The notes under the pieces were generated by a model. That model was given only the letters and a program-made list of their open reading frames with translations. It was not told the DNA's origin and made no database searches. A DNA stretch of 64,000 bases. Origin: JBBDYH01 sp040901795 (lineage in GTDB: Bacteria; Planctomycetota; Planctomycetia; Pirellulales; JALHPA01). The stretch spans positions 35,937 to 99,936 of the forward strand of contig JBBDYH010000107.1 in assembly GCA_040901795.1 (NCBI GenBank). Direction: 5' to 3'. Every line of letters begins with the position of its first letter. The stretch's first letter is position 1. Below, piece by piece: positions 42,785-50,215 of this stretch. A program made the position numbers and the translations under genes.

Positions 42785-43249
42785 TTGGACAAGCCATTAT
42801 CCCGTTTCGTTGCGAATGTTTCATCGCGATGCGCCTGGCTGGTTTTGCTGCTGATCGCAGCCGTAATTGTTGCGCCCGGTTGCAGCGGTCCCGGTGCGCC
42901 GCCGCCGGCAAACCAGCAGCACATCGAAATCGTGGCCGGTTGGTATGAGTATTACCGCACGAAGAACGGCAACAAACCGCCTCCCAATGAAGGAGCCTTC
43001 GTTGCTTATATCGAGCGCGAGTTGAAGGACCGAGGGCAAACCGTCGATACTCAAGAGCTCCTGACTTCGCCGCGCGACAGCCAAAAGTATGTCGTTCGCT
43101 ACGGCGCGCCTAACTCCACCAGTCGCGAGCGCAACGTCGCCGTTTACGAACGCGAGGGCTACGACGGCAAGAAGTGGCTCGCGTTCGAAAACAAGTGGAG
43201 CGAGGAGGTCGACGAAGCAAAGCTTCAGGAGTACCTAGCCCGTAAGTGA
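42785..43249 (+). CDS. Small lipoprotein, paralog 1
   Basis: A 154-residue protein starting at TTG. A signal peptide ends in a lipobox (LLLIAAVIVAPGCSGPGAPP). The mature part is a compact domain with conserved blocks HIEIVAGWYEYYRTKNGNKP, PPNEGAFVAYIE, QELLTSPRDSQKYVVRYG and ERNVAVYEREGYDGKKWLAF. Two further paralogs lie downstream. Each module is followed by a DUF1559 gene, so the pair probably works together on the cell surface. No known family was recognised. The next gene begins 71 bases after the stop. Confidence 0.8.
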   Translation: MDKPLSRFVANVSSRCAWLVLLLIAAVIVAPGCSGPGAPPPANQQHIEIVAGWYEYYRTKNGNKPPPNEGAFVAYIERELKDRGQTVDTQELLTSPRDSQKYVVRYGAPNSTSRERNVAVYEREGYDGKKWLAFENKWSEEVDEAKLQEYLARK

Positions 43250-43320
43250 TTGACCGATTGTTGCCTCTCCAGTCTGACATGATTCGTCTTCTCTCTTTCC
43301 CATTCGCAGGAGCCAGTGAC

Positions 43321-44292
43321 ATGAACAGTTCCTTCAAACGTCGATCGGCGTTTACGCTGGTCGAGCTGCTGGTCGTGATCGCCATCATCGGCGTTTTGGT
43401 GGCCATCTTGCTGCCGGCCATTCAGGCGGCGCGCGAGGCTGCTCGCAGAACTCAGTGCATCAACAACCTCAAGCAGATCGGTCTGGCCGTTGCCAACTAT
43501 CATGACGCGCGGAGGGAGTATCCCACCGGCGGCACCGAACCGTGGCACGATGCCGGCGACAAGAATTCACTCTATGGCAAGGGCTACGGCTGGATGGTGC
43601 AGATCCTGCCGTACGTGGAAGACACCGCGCTGCAGAACATCTCCAAAGGTTACGGCGCCGGTGACAAGGCGAAGGACTTGATCGTTCGCAGCACCCCCGT
43701 CCCGCTATATTTTTGTCCCTCGCGGCGCCAAAACATTGTCCGCGTCATTGCCCCTGGGAGCGAGGACTGCTCAAAGGGCTGCGCCCTCAATGACTACGCC
43801 GGCGCCACGCCGGATAATGATGGCGTCGGCACCAGCCCGACTCACGAGCCCTGGTACTGGCAGGGTGTTACACACGGGACAGTCGTCGGCGGCAAGAAGT
43901 ACTTCGGCGTGATTGTGCGCACACTCGCCAGCCCCGCGGCTCGCGCCAAAGACATCAAAGACGGCCACTCCAAAACCATGGTCGTCGCCGAGAAGCGCGT
44001 GTTCACCAATCGCTACGAAATCGGCGACTGGCACGACGACATCGGCTGGACCGACGGATGGGATCCGGACATCATGCGTTACACCGGCTATCTTCCCGGT
44101 TCCGACGTTCGGCAAGGCGCCCCGGGCGCCCCAGGCAGTGAAATCGGCTACCACTTTGGCGCAGCGCACACGACGGCGATCAATGCCGTCTTCGCCGACG
44201 GCCGCGTGACTCAGATCGCCTACGACATCGATCCGATCACGTTCAACGCGATGGGCGACCGCCGCGACGGTCTGACGATCACCATCGAATAA
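43321..44292 (+). CDS. DUF1559 pilin-like protein, paralog 1
   Basis: A 323-residue protein from ATG 43321, with AGGAG at the right spacing. The N-terminus is a type IV pilin-like signal: RRSAFTLVELLVVIAIIGVL, processed by prepilin peptidase after the basic leader. NCLKQIGLAV-type helix residues follow (CINNLKQIGLAVANYHDARR). The C-terminus has the family motif His-x9-Asp-Gly (HTTAINAVFADGR). DUF1559 proteins are strongly expanded in planctomycetes and thought to be surface structures. An intrinsic terminator follows. Confidence 0.95.
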   Translation: MNSSFKRRSAFTLVELLVVIAIIGVLVAILLPAIQAAREAARRTQCINNLKQIGLAVANYHDARREYPTGGTEPWHDAGDKNSLYGKGYGWMVQILPYVEDTALQNISKGYGAGDKAKDLIVRSTPVPLYFCPSRRQNIVRVIAPGSEDCSKGCALNDYAGATPDNDGVGTSPTHEPWYWQGVTHGTVVGGKKYFGVIVRTLASPAARAKDIKDGHSKTMVVAEKRVFTNRYEIGDWHDDIGWTDGWDPDIMRYTGYLPGSDVRQGAPGAPGSEIGYHFGAAHTTAINAVFADGRVTQIAYDIDPITFNAMGDRRDGLTITIE

Positions 44293-44336
44293 CGCAGGTA
44301 CTCGTTCAACCACTGAATCACTGTGCTTCCTGCAAG

Positions 44337-44364
44337 CCCACCGAGTTCGCTCGGTGGGTTTTTT
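44337..44364 (+). terminator. Intrinsic terminator after DUF1559 paralog 1
   Basis: Stem CCCACCGAG/CTCGGTGGG with a TTCG loop, then six T. An almost identical one follows paralog 2 (46875-46905), so the terminator was copied with the module. Confidence 0.93.
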
Positions 44365-44369
44365 GTTTC

Positions 44370-44460
44370 AGGCCCGGAGGGCCGACATTCTGTAGCCGTG
44401 GGCGCAAGCCCACGGAATCTGGGCCGCGCCAACGATTGCAGGCCCGGAGGGCCGGCATTG
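44370..44460. repeat. REP-like repeat cluster R5 (GGCCCGGAGGGCC)
   Basis: Two AGGCCCGGAGGGCCGRCATT units flank an inner palindrome CCGTGGGCGCAAGCCCACGG. The same arrangement occurs on both sides of the transposase gene at 46911-47021 and 47508-47600. At this locus it precedes a truncated transposase start. Confidence 0.82.
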
Positions 44461-44539
44461 CTTTTCTTCCCCCACCACGCGAGGTCAATCCTGCCCAACT
44501 CCTACACGAACCTGCTCTATCACATCGTCTGTGGAACTT
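44461..44539 (+). pseudogene. Decapitated 5' remnant of a REP-associated transposase gene
   Basis: The stretch from 44491 encodes PNSYTNLLYHIVCGT, identical to residues 2-16 of the intact transposase at 47023-47472, and the 30 bases before it also match (CGAGGTCAATC). The ATG has become CTG. The gene is cut off by a palindromic element R1 that begins at 44540, and nothing of the remaining 130 residues follows. Confidence 0.8.
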
Positions 44540-44640
44540 AGAACCGCTAACAATTGTAACCCGACGCGTAAGCGAGGCCGAATCTGCCGATTCCTCGCTC
44601 ACGCTTCGGGTTACTGTGTGCCGGTTGTGTTAGCGGTTCT
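44540..44640. repeat. Palindromic element R1, copy 3
   Basis: 101 bp, nearly identical to copy 1 in the protease gene, including GTAACCCGACGCGTAAGCGA and the outer AGAACCGCTAAC ends. It truncates the transposase remnant. The 59 bases after it, up to the promoter at 44700, contain nothing I can identify. Confidence 0.88.
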
Positions 44641-44699
44641 TAGGCGAATGCGGCATTGACCATGGTTTCCCGATCCTCAGATGCGGCGGAAAATAATCG

Positions 44700-44728
44700 T
44701 TGCAGGGACAGCCTTGACGCTCTACACT
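44700..44728 (+). promoter_or_regulatory. Sigma-70-type promoter of the second lipoprotein gene
   Basis: TTGCAG, 17 bases, TACACT. The block AATCGTTGCAG is shared with the promoter at 42713-42741, while most of the surrounding DNA has diverged. The TTG start of the gene lies 43 bases after the -10 box, the same distance as in the first copy. Confidence 0.68.
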
Positions 44729-44771
44729 GAAGGCACGCCGGCAAGCCCTTTTTCTTTGGAGAGGATTCGGA

Positions 44772-45236
44772 TTGAAAAATCAATCATCCAGTTTTCTTGG
44801 GCGTGGTTTGTCGCGGGGCGCGTGTCTGGCAATGCTGCTGGTCGCGGCCGTGTTCGTTGTCTCCGGTTGCAGCGGCGGTGGCGCGCCGCCCCCCGATGCC
44901 CAATTGAACGTCGAGGAAGTCGCCACGTGGTATACGATCTACCGAGCGAAGCATAATAACCGGCAGACGCCGCCGAACGAGGAAGCGTTTGTCGCTTTTA
45001 TCAAGAAGACGATGAAAGAAAACGGCGTCGACATGCGCGCAGACTTCCTCGTTTCACCTCGCGACGGCAAGAAGTTCGTCGTCAATTACGGCAAGCCGAT
45101 GTCCGACAGTCAAGAGCGTAACATCGTGGTTTACGAACAGGAGGGATACGACGGAAAAAAATGGATGGCTCCGGAAGTGGGCTATGCCCGGGAAGTAGAT
45201 GATGCCGAGTTGCAGCAGCTTCTAGCGGTAAAGTGA
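44772..45236 (+). CDS. Small lipoprotein, paralog 2
   Basis: A 154-residue protein starting at TTG behind GGAGAGGA. The lipobox is VAAVFVVSGCSGGGA. Conserved blocks are NVEEVATWYTIYRAKHNNRQ, TPPNEEAFVAFI, DFLVSPRDGKKFVVNYGKPM and ERNIVVYEQEGYDGKKWMAP. These correspond to the same blocks in the first and third paralogs. It has its own promoter and is followed after 47 bases by the third paralog, with which it probably forms an operon. Confidence 0.8.
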   Translation: MKNQSSSFLGRGLSRGACLAMLLVAAVFVVSGCSGGGAPPPDAQLNVEEVATWYTIYRAKHNNRQTPPNEEAFVAFIKKTMKENGVDMRADFLVSPRDGKKFVVNYGKPMSDSQERNIVVYEQEGYDGKKWMAPEVGYAREVDDAELQQLLAVK

Positions 45237-45283
45237 CGAGACAGTAAAGTGAGGAGACAACGGCCGCGTACTCTGATTCCGCT

Positions 45284-45709
45284 ATGAGCGCTCGATCGAT
45301 GTGCGGTTTGTGGCCGTTGTTTGTGGTGACGGCTGTCGTGGGTTGCAACGGAGGTGGACCCGCTCCGCCGGCAGACCAGTTGCAAATCGAGGCAGTCGCG
45401 GCCTGGTATCAATCGTACCGTGCCGCGCATGACGGCAAGGCGCCGCCGAACGAGCAGGCCTTCACAGCTTTTATCGAGCGGAAGCAGCAGGAGACTGGGC
45501 AAACCGTCGATGTGCAGGAGCTTTTGACTTCGCCGCGAGATGGGCAAAAATACCTAGTGAACTATAAGCCAAATTCCAACTCCCTCCACCGCAACGTTGC
45601 CGTTTACGAGCGCGAAGGCCACCAAGGCACAAAGTGGTTGGCCTTCGAGAATAAATGGAGCGAAGAGGTGGACGACACAAAACTGCAGGAGTATTTAGCC
45701 CGGGAGTGA
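45284..45709 (+). CDS. Small lipoprotein, paralog 3
   Basis: A 141-residue protein from ATG 45284 with a short leader ending in VVTAVVGCNGGGP. It shares QIEAVAAWYQSYRAAHDGKA, APPNEQAFTAFIE, QELLTSPRDGQKYLVNYK and KWLAFENKWSEEVDDTKLQE with the first paralog, to which it is closer than to the second. It lies 47 bases after paralog 2 without an evident promoter. The second DUF1559 gene follows after 139 bases. Confidence 0.8.
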   Translation: MSARSMCGLWPLFVVTAVVGCNGGGPAPPADQLQIEAVAAWYQSYRAAHDGKAPPNEQAFTAFIERKQQETGQTVDVQELLTSPRDGQKYLVNYKPNSNSLHRNVAVYEREGHQGTKWLAFENKWSEEVDDTKLQEYLARE

Positions 45710-45848
45710 GCGGGCTTAGAAAAAAGGGGTTGGCTCCGAGCACCGAGTACTCCCCTTGTTTTTGACTTGTGCGCAAGGTGCCTGCCCCTTTTGTTACGCC
45801 CGTTGGATATAATTCTCTCTTCCTTTCCCATTCGCAGGAGTACGTGCC

Positions 45849-46832
45849 ATGAACGGTTCTTTCAAACGTCGATCGGCGTTTACGCTGGTCGAGTTGCTGG
45901 TCGTGATCGCCATCATCGGCGTCTTGGTGGCCATCTTGCTGCCGGCCATTCAGGCGGCGCGCGAGGCCGCTCGCAGAACTCAGTGCATCAACAATCTCAA
46001 GCAGATGGGTCTGGCCGTTGCCAACTACCATGACGCGCGGAGGGAATACCCCACCGGCGGCACCGAGCCCTGGCACGACGAGGGGCAGGCAAATGCCATC
46101 CATGGCAAGGGCTACGGCTGGATGGTGCAGATTTTGCCATACGTCGAGGATACGGCCTTGCAGAACATCTCGAAGGGGTATGGCGCTGGAGATCAGAACA
46201 AAGACCGGATCGTGCGCGGCACACCAGTTCCATTGTACTACTGCCCGTCGCGTGGCCGAACAAACCACGTGCGAATTAATTCCGGCGGTTGCCAGACTGT
46301 CATCTCCGGCGTGACGTATGGATGCGCGCTGAACGATTACGCCGGCGCGACGCCGGATAACGATGGCGTGGTCATCCCGCCGAATCACGAGCCCTGGTTC
46401 TGGCAAGGTAACCCACACGGACATCCGCCCGCGAATAAGAAATTCTACGGCGTATTCGTCCGCGGCCTTTCCAGTCCCGCGGCTCGCGCCAAAGACATCA
46501 AAGACGGCCATTCTAAAACCATGGTCGTCAGTGAAAAGCGCGTGTTTACCAATCGCTACGAAATCGGCGACTGGCACGATGACATCGGTTGGACCGACGG
46601 CTGGGATCCGGACATCATGCGCTACACCGGCATGGTTCCGGGAACGGACGTCCGGTCAGGCTCTCCTGGGGCGCCGGGCGATGTCGGCTACCACTTTGGC
46701 GCGGCGCACACCACGGCGATCAATGCGGTCTTCGCCGACGGCCGCGTGACTCAGGTCGCCTACGACATCGATCCGATCACGTTCAATTCGATGGGCGATC
46801 GCCGCGACGGTCTGACAATCACCATCGAATAG
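45849..46832 (+). CDS. DUF1559 pilin-like protein, paralog 2
   Basis: A 327-residue protein from ATG 45849, preceded by GCAGGAG. The N-terminal pilin-like segment and the C-terminal His-x9-Asp-Gly region are nearly identical to paralog 1. The middle (CPSRGRTNHVRINSGG) has diverged, a pattern expected for surface proteins with variable exposed loops. Downstream is a copy of the same terminator. Confidence 0.95.
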   Translation: MNGSFKRRSAFTLVELLVVIAIIGVLVAILLPAIQAAREAARRTQCINNLKQMGLAVANYHDARREYPTGGTEPWHDEGQANAIHGKGYGWMVQILPYVEDTALQNISKGYGAGDQNKDRIVRGTPVPLYYCPSRGRTNHVRINSGGCQTVISGVTYGCALNDYAGATPDNDGVVIPPNHEPWFWQGNPHGHPPANKKFYGVFVRGLSSPAARAKDIKDGHSKTMVVSEKRVFTNRYEIGDWHDDIGWTDGWDPDIMRYTGMVPGTDVRSGSPGAPGDVGYHFGAAHTTAINAVFADGRVTQVAYDIDPITFNSMGDRRDGLTITIE

Positions 46833-46874
46833 CCAACGTACCGCGTTCAACGCTAAGTCACTGCGTTTTCTGCA

Positions 46875-46905
46875 AGCCCACCGAGTTCGCTCGGTGGGCT
46901 TTTTT
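46875..46905 (+). terminator. Intrinsic terminator after DUF1559 paralog 2
   Basis: Stem AGCCCACCGAG/CTCGGTGGGCT with a TTCG loop, then a T run. Near-duplicate of the terminator at 44337-44364. Confidence 0.93.
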
Positions 46906-46910
46906 GTTTC

Positions 46911-47021
46911 AGGCCCGGAGGGCCGATTGCCTCAGGCCCGGAGGGCCGACATTCTGTAGCCGTGGGCGCAAGCCCACGGAATCGCTATCCGTTCGATTAG
47001 AGGCCCGGAGGGCCGGCATTG
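46911..47021. repeat. REP-like repeat cluster R5, 3' flank of the transposase
   Basis: Three GGCCCGGAGGGCC units with the inner CCGTGGGCGCAAGCCCACGG palindrome. Together with 47508-47600 they bracket the transposase in inverted orientation. Confidence 0.85.
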
Positions 47022-47022
47022 T

Positions 47023-47472
47023 TCATTTCCAGAGATAGCGCGGATCGTATTTGATTCCGTGACGCTCGAGCAACTCGGCAAATTCTTCCTGAAACGACTT
47101 TCGGCGGTGGTGCTCTGGTTGCTTCCGGATGTAATCGCTTACGGCGGGCATCTGCGACTTACTGACCGTAAATGCGCCGTACCCGTCTTGCCAACTAAAA
47201 TCGGGAGAGAACCCTTGCTTGTGAATCCAGCCTGATGAGTTCGCCTTGATAAAGCACATTAAATCGGACAGGGAGATATCGGGTCGCGATTGAATCGATA
47301 AATGCACATGGTCGGGCATCCCGCCAATTTCGAGCAGTTCGCCTCCCTTCTCGCTCACAAGCCCGCCAACGTATCGATCGAATTCGCCGCGCCATTGATC
47401 GCTTATCAACGGGCGGCGGTCCTTGGTTCCACAGACGATGTGATAGAGCAGGTTCGTGTAGGAGTTGGGCAT
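47023..47472 (-). mobile_element. REP-associated tyrosine transposase (IS200-like, RAYT)
   Basis: A 149-residue Y1-type HUH endonuclease. The HUH motif is GMPDHVHLSIQ at about 49-59, and the catalytic Tyr is in SDYIRKQPEHHRRKSFQEEF at about 113. SYTNLLYHIVCGTKDRRP is the family N-terminus. It cuts and rejoins single-stranded DNA at REP-type hairpins. The gene is bracketed by inverted R5 repeats within 40 bases on each side, so R5 is the likely substrate. The gene looks intact. Confidence 0.93.
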
Positions 47473-47507
47473 GATTGAAACCTCGTTTGGTTAGAGAAAT
47501 ACAAACA

Positions 47508-47600
47508 ATGCCGGCCCTCCGGGCCTATAACTGGTCCGGAGGAATCGCTCCGTGGGCTTGCGCCCACGGCTACAGAATGCCGGCCCTCCGGGCCTCAGGC
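47508..47600. repeat. REP-like repeat cluster R5, 5' flank of the transposase
   Basis: ATGCCGGCCCTCCGGGCCT at both ends, with CCGTGGGCTTGCGCCCACGG in between. Inverted with respect to 46911-47021. Confidence 0.85.
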
Positions 47601-47693
47601 AAGTGGCAAGGTGCAGAAAAGCCCCGGAGTGACGACATTGTGGCCGAGTATTGGCATAATGATGGGCGAACCCACCTTTAAGGAGAACGTTTC

Positions 47694-48653
47694 ATGAACC
47701 TTTCTCTCCGACCCCGCCGGGCTTTCACCCTCGTCGAGCTCCTCGTCGTGATCGCGATCATCGGCGTCCTGGTGGCCCTCCTGCTGCCGGCCATTCAGGC
47801 CGCGCGCGAGGCGGCTCGCCGCACGCAGTGCGTCAACAATCTGAAGAACATCGGCCTGGCCGTTCTCAACCACAACTCGGCGCGCAAAGAATATCCCACC
47901 GGCGGCACCGACCAATGGCATGTGATCTTCTATGGCCGCGGTTACGGCTGGATGGTGCAGATTCTGCCGTACGTTGAAGAGGACAGCCTGCGCAACATTT
48001 CCAAGGGTTATGGCGCGGGTGACGAGGCCCGCGATTTGGAGGTGCGGAAGACGCCGGTGCCGTTGTACTTCTGTCCGTCGCGGCGGCAGAACATCGTCCG
48101 CGGCATCCGCCCGCCCGAGGCGGGGTGCTCGACCGGTTGCGCTTTGAACGACTATGCGGGGGTCACGCCTTCGAACGATGGGTCCACGAACTTCGAACGC
48201 TGGTTCTGGGCGGATATCCACCACTCGAACAAGGATCAAATCGGCAAGGTGCGCAAGGACTATTACGGCGTCATCGTGCGTACGCTGGTCACAAGAGCGA
48301 CTCGCGATAAGGACATTAAAGACGGCGCGTCGAAGACGATGATGGTCGCCGAAAAACGCGTCTTCTCGAATCGCTACGAAGTCGGCGACTGGCACGATGA
48401 CATTGGCTGGACCGACGGCTGGGATCCGGACATCATGCGCTTCACGGCATATCAACCCGGAGTCGATGTGCCGCAGAACTCGGCGGGCGCTCCCGGTCAC
48501 GAGATGGGTTATTACTTCGGCTCGGCACACACCACCGCGCTGAACGCCGTCTTCGCCGATGGCCGCGTCACTCAGATCGCCTACGACATCGATCGGCTGA
48601 TGTTCAATTCCCTCGGTGACCGGCGCGACGGCCGCGTGGTGACGATTGAGTAG
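47694..48653 (+). CDS. DUF1559 pilin-like protein, paralog 3
   Basis: A 319-residue protein from ATG 47694 behind AAGGAGAA. It has the pilin-like start (RRAFTLVELLVVIAIIGVLV) and the C-terminal His-x9-Asp-Gly motif (HTTALNAVFADGR). It is more distant from paralogs 1 and 2 than they are from each other and has no lipoprotein gene in front. The transposase locus separates it from the others. Likely surface filament or matrix protein. Confidence 0.95.
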   Translation: MNLSLRPRRAFTLVELLVVIAIIGVLVALLLPAIQAAREAARRTQCVNNLKNIGLAVLNHNSARKEYPTGGTDQWHVIFYGRGYGWMVQILPYVEEDSLRNISKGYGAGDEARDLEVRKTPVPLYFCPSRRQNIVRGIRPPEAGCSTGCALNDYAGVTPSNDGSTNFERWFWADIHHSNKDQIGKVRKDYYGVIVRTLVTRATRDKDIKDGASKTMMVAEKRVFSNRYEVGDWHDDIGWTDGWDPDIMRFTAYQPGVDVPQNSAGAPGHEMGYYFGSAHTTALNAVFADGRVTQIAYDIDRLMFNSLGDRRDGRVVTIE

Positions 48654-48668
48654 GGACAGGTGAACTCT

Positions 48669-48768
48669 GTAGGGAACGCCCTCCGTGGCGTTCCGGAAGC
48701 GCCAAGCTGCGTAGCCACGTCAACCCGCCCAACGGAACGGCAGTCGCCGCGGCGACCCGTTCCCTACC
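48669..48768. repeat. Palindromic element R3, intergenic copy
   Basis: 100 bp with ends GTAGGGAACG and CGTTCCCTAC. It is the sister copy of the element that is translated in the giant FG-GAP protein at 16021-16111. It lies between convergent genes. Confidence 0.88.
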
Positions 48769-48782
48769 GAGCGATCGTCGCT

Positions 48783-49796
48783 CTACATCGTCCTTCCAAT
48801 CGCCCCTGCCACCTTGCGGCACATCGCCATCGTCTCGTTGAACTGCTCGAAGTTGAGCGACTGATATCCGTCGCTCTTGGCGTTCTCCGGATCGGGATGG
48901 ACCTCCAAGATCAGCCCGTCGGCGCCGGCGGCCACGCTCGCGGCCGCCATCTGCGGCACCAGATAGGTGTGGCCGGTGCCGTGGCTCGGATCGACGACCA
49001 CCGGCAAATGCGTCTTCGTGTGCAGGTATACCACCGTGGCCAGCGGGAGCGTGAACCGTGTGTGCGTCTCGAACGTGCGGATGCCGCGCTCACAGAGCAT
49101 GACGTTCGGGTTGCCCGCGTTGAGAATGTACTCCGCCGCCAACAGCAGCTCCTCGATCGTGGCGCTAGGCCCGCGCTTCAAGAGCACCGGCGTGCGCGTC
49201 TCGCCGACGGCTTCGAGCAACCGGTAATTCTGCATATTGCGGGCGCCTACCTGCAGCACGTCGGCGTATTCAGCCACCAGCGGCACGTCCTCTGTCGCCA
49301 CCACCTCCGTGACGATCGCCAGTCCGGTCTCCTGCCGCGCCGCAGCCAGCATCTTGAGTCCTTCGGCCTTGAGGCCCTGGAAGCTGTAGGGGCTCGTGCG
49401 GGGCTTGAACGCGCCGCCGCGCAGACCGTGTGCGCCGGCGGCCTTCACCGCCTTGGCCGTGGCCACAATTTGCTCTTCGCTTTCCACCGAGCACGGGCCG
49501 GCGATCACGCCAACCGTGCCGTTTCCGACCACCAGCTCCCGCGCGCGGACCACGCTCGGCTGCCGGCGGACTTCGATCGAGGCCATCTTATAGGGCGCCA
49601 GAATCGGCAGCACTTCGGCGACGCCGCTGCCGCTTTCCAACGACTCCTTGTGTGTCTTTCGCTCATCGCCCACGGCCGCGATGACCGTTCGCTCTTCACC
49701 GACAATCACGTGCGGCTTCAATCCGAGCCCGGCGATGCGGCTCACCATATGATCCACGTCGGCGGGTGTGGCGTCTTTTTTCATCACAACAATCAC
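48783..49796 (-). CDS. aroF: DAHP synthase (3-deoxy-7-phosphoheptulonate synthase, type I beta)
   Basis: A 337-residue enzyme. The N-terminal ~70 residues form a ferredoxin-like regulatory-type domain (MIVVMKKDATPADVDHMVSR). The barrel carries GVIAGPCSVESEEQI, GAFKPRTSPYSF, QVGARNMQNYRLLE, LLKRGPSATIEE, VMLCERGIRTFE and VVVDPSHGTGH, which include the metal and PEP-binding residues. It condenses PEP with erythrose 4-phosphate in the first step of the shikimate pathway. It stands alone here, convergent with DUF1559 paralog 3. Confidence 0.96.
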   Translation of the reverse strand: MIVVMKKDATPADVDHMVSRIAGLGLKPHVIVGEERTVIAAVGDERKTHKESLESGSGVAEVLPILAPYKMASIEVRRQPSVVRARELVVGNGTVGVIAGPCSVESEEQIVATAKAVKAAGAHGLRGGAFKPRTSPYSFQGLKAEGLKMLAAARQETGLAIVTEVVATEDVPLVAEYADVLQVGARNMQNYRLLEAVGETRTPVLLKRGPSATIEELLLAAEYILNAGNPNVMLCERGIRTFETHTRFTLPLATVVYLHTKTHLPVVVDPSHGTGHTYLVPQMAAASVAAGADGLILEVHPDPENAKSDGYQSLNFEQFNETMAMCRKVAGAIGRTM

Positions 49797-49870
49797 GGCT
49801 GGCTCCGGAGAAGGGTTCAGAGTTCAGGTCGGGGTGGCACTGACAAGCTCTCAGGCTTGTCAGTGGTCTG

Positions 49871-49952
49871 TAGTTAGTAACCCGACGCGTAAGCGAGGGA
49901 TCGGGGAGACGACCGCCTCGCTTACGCTTCGGGTTGCCTCGTTAGCAGTTCC
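49871..49952. repeat. Palindromic element R1, decayed copy 4
   Basis: Retains TAACCCGACGCGTAAGCGAG and CTCGCTTACGCTTCGGGTT from the R1 core, but the outer AGAACCGC arms are reduced to GTTAGCAGTTCC on one side. It is shorter than the other copies. Confidence 0.7.
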
Positions 49953-49959
49953 AAAAACG

Positions 49960-50000
49960 AAAAAAGCCCCGAGACTCGTTGATTCCGGGTCTCGGGGCTT
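49960..50000 (-). terminator. Intrinsic terminator, - strand
   Basis: A 10-bp perfect stem (GCCCCGAGAC/GTCTCGGGGC). On the - strand it is followed by TTTTTT, on the + strand only by TTGTTT. It lies about 210 bases past the stop of the zinc-ribbon gene. The region between (50005-50134) has hairpin potential and could hold a small RNA. Confidence 0.85.
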
Positions 50001-50134
50001 GTTTCGTCGCAAGTCGCCTACGGTCCGACTCCGACCCCCCGACCCGGCGGGCTAAAGTAAAACCAAAACTGGGTCGCACAGGATTGAGCCATAACTCTAA
50101 AGTAACCTGCCCCGCCCACTCCGTCAATCGCCCC

Positions 50135-50214
50135 GTTGGAGTTCAAGCTTTAGCTTGCTGCCGACAAGCTAAAGCTTGAACTCCAACAGGCAGGCTGAAG
50201 CCTGAACTCCAACC
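50135..50214. repeat. Palindromic repeat GTTGGAGTTCAAGCTTTAGC
   Basis: GTTGGAGTTCAAGCTTTAGC then TTG pairs with CAAGCTAAAGCTTGAACTCC then AAC, across a 6-base loop. A partial third arm follows (CAGGCTGAAGCCTGAACTCC). It directly follows the stop of the zinc-ribbon gene. Confidence 0.8.
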
Positions 50215-50215
50215 G

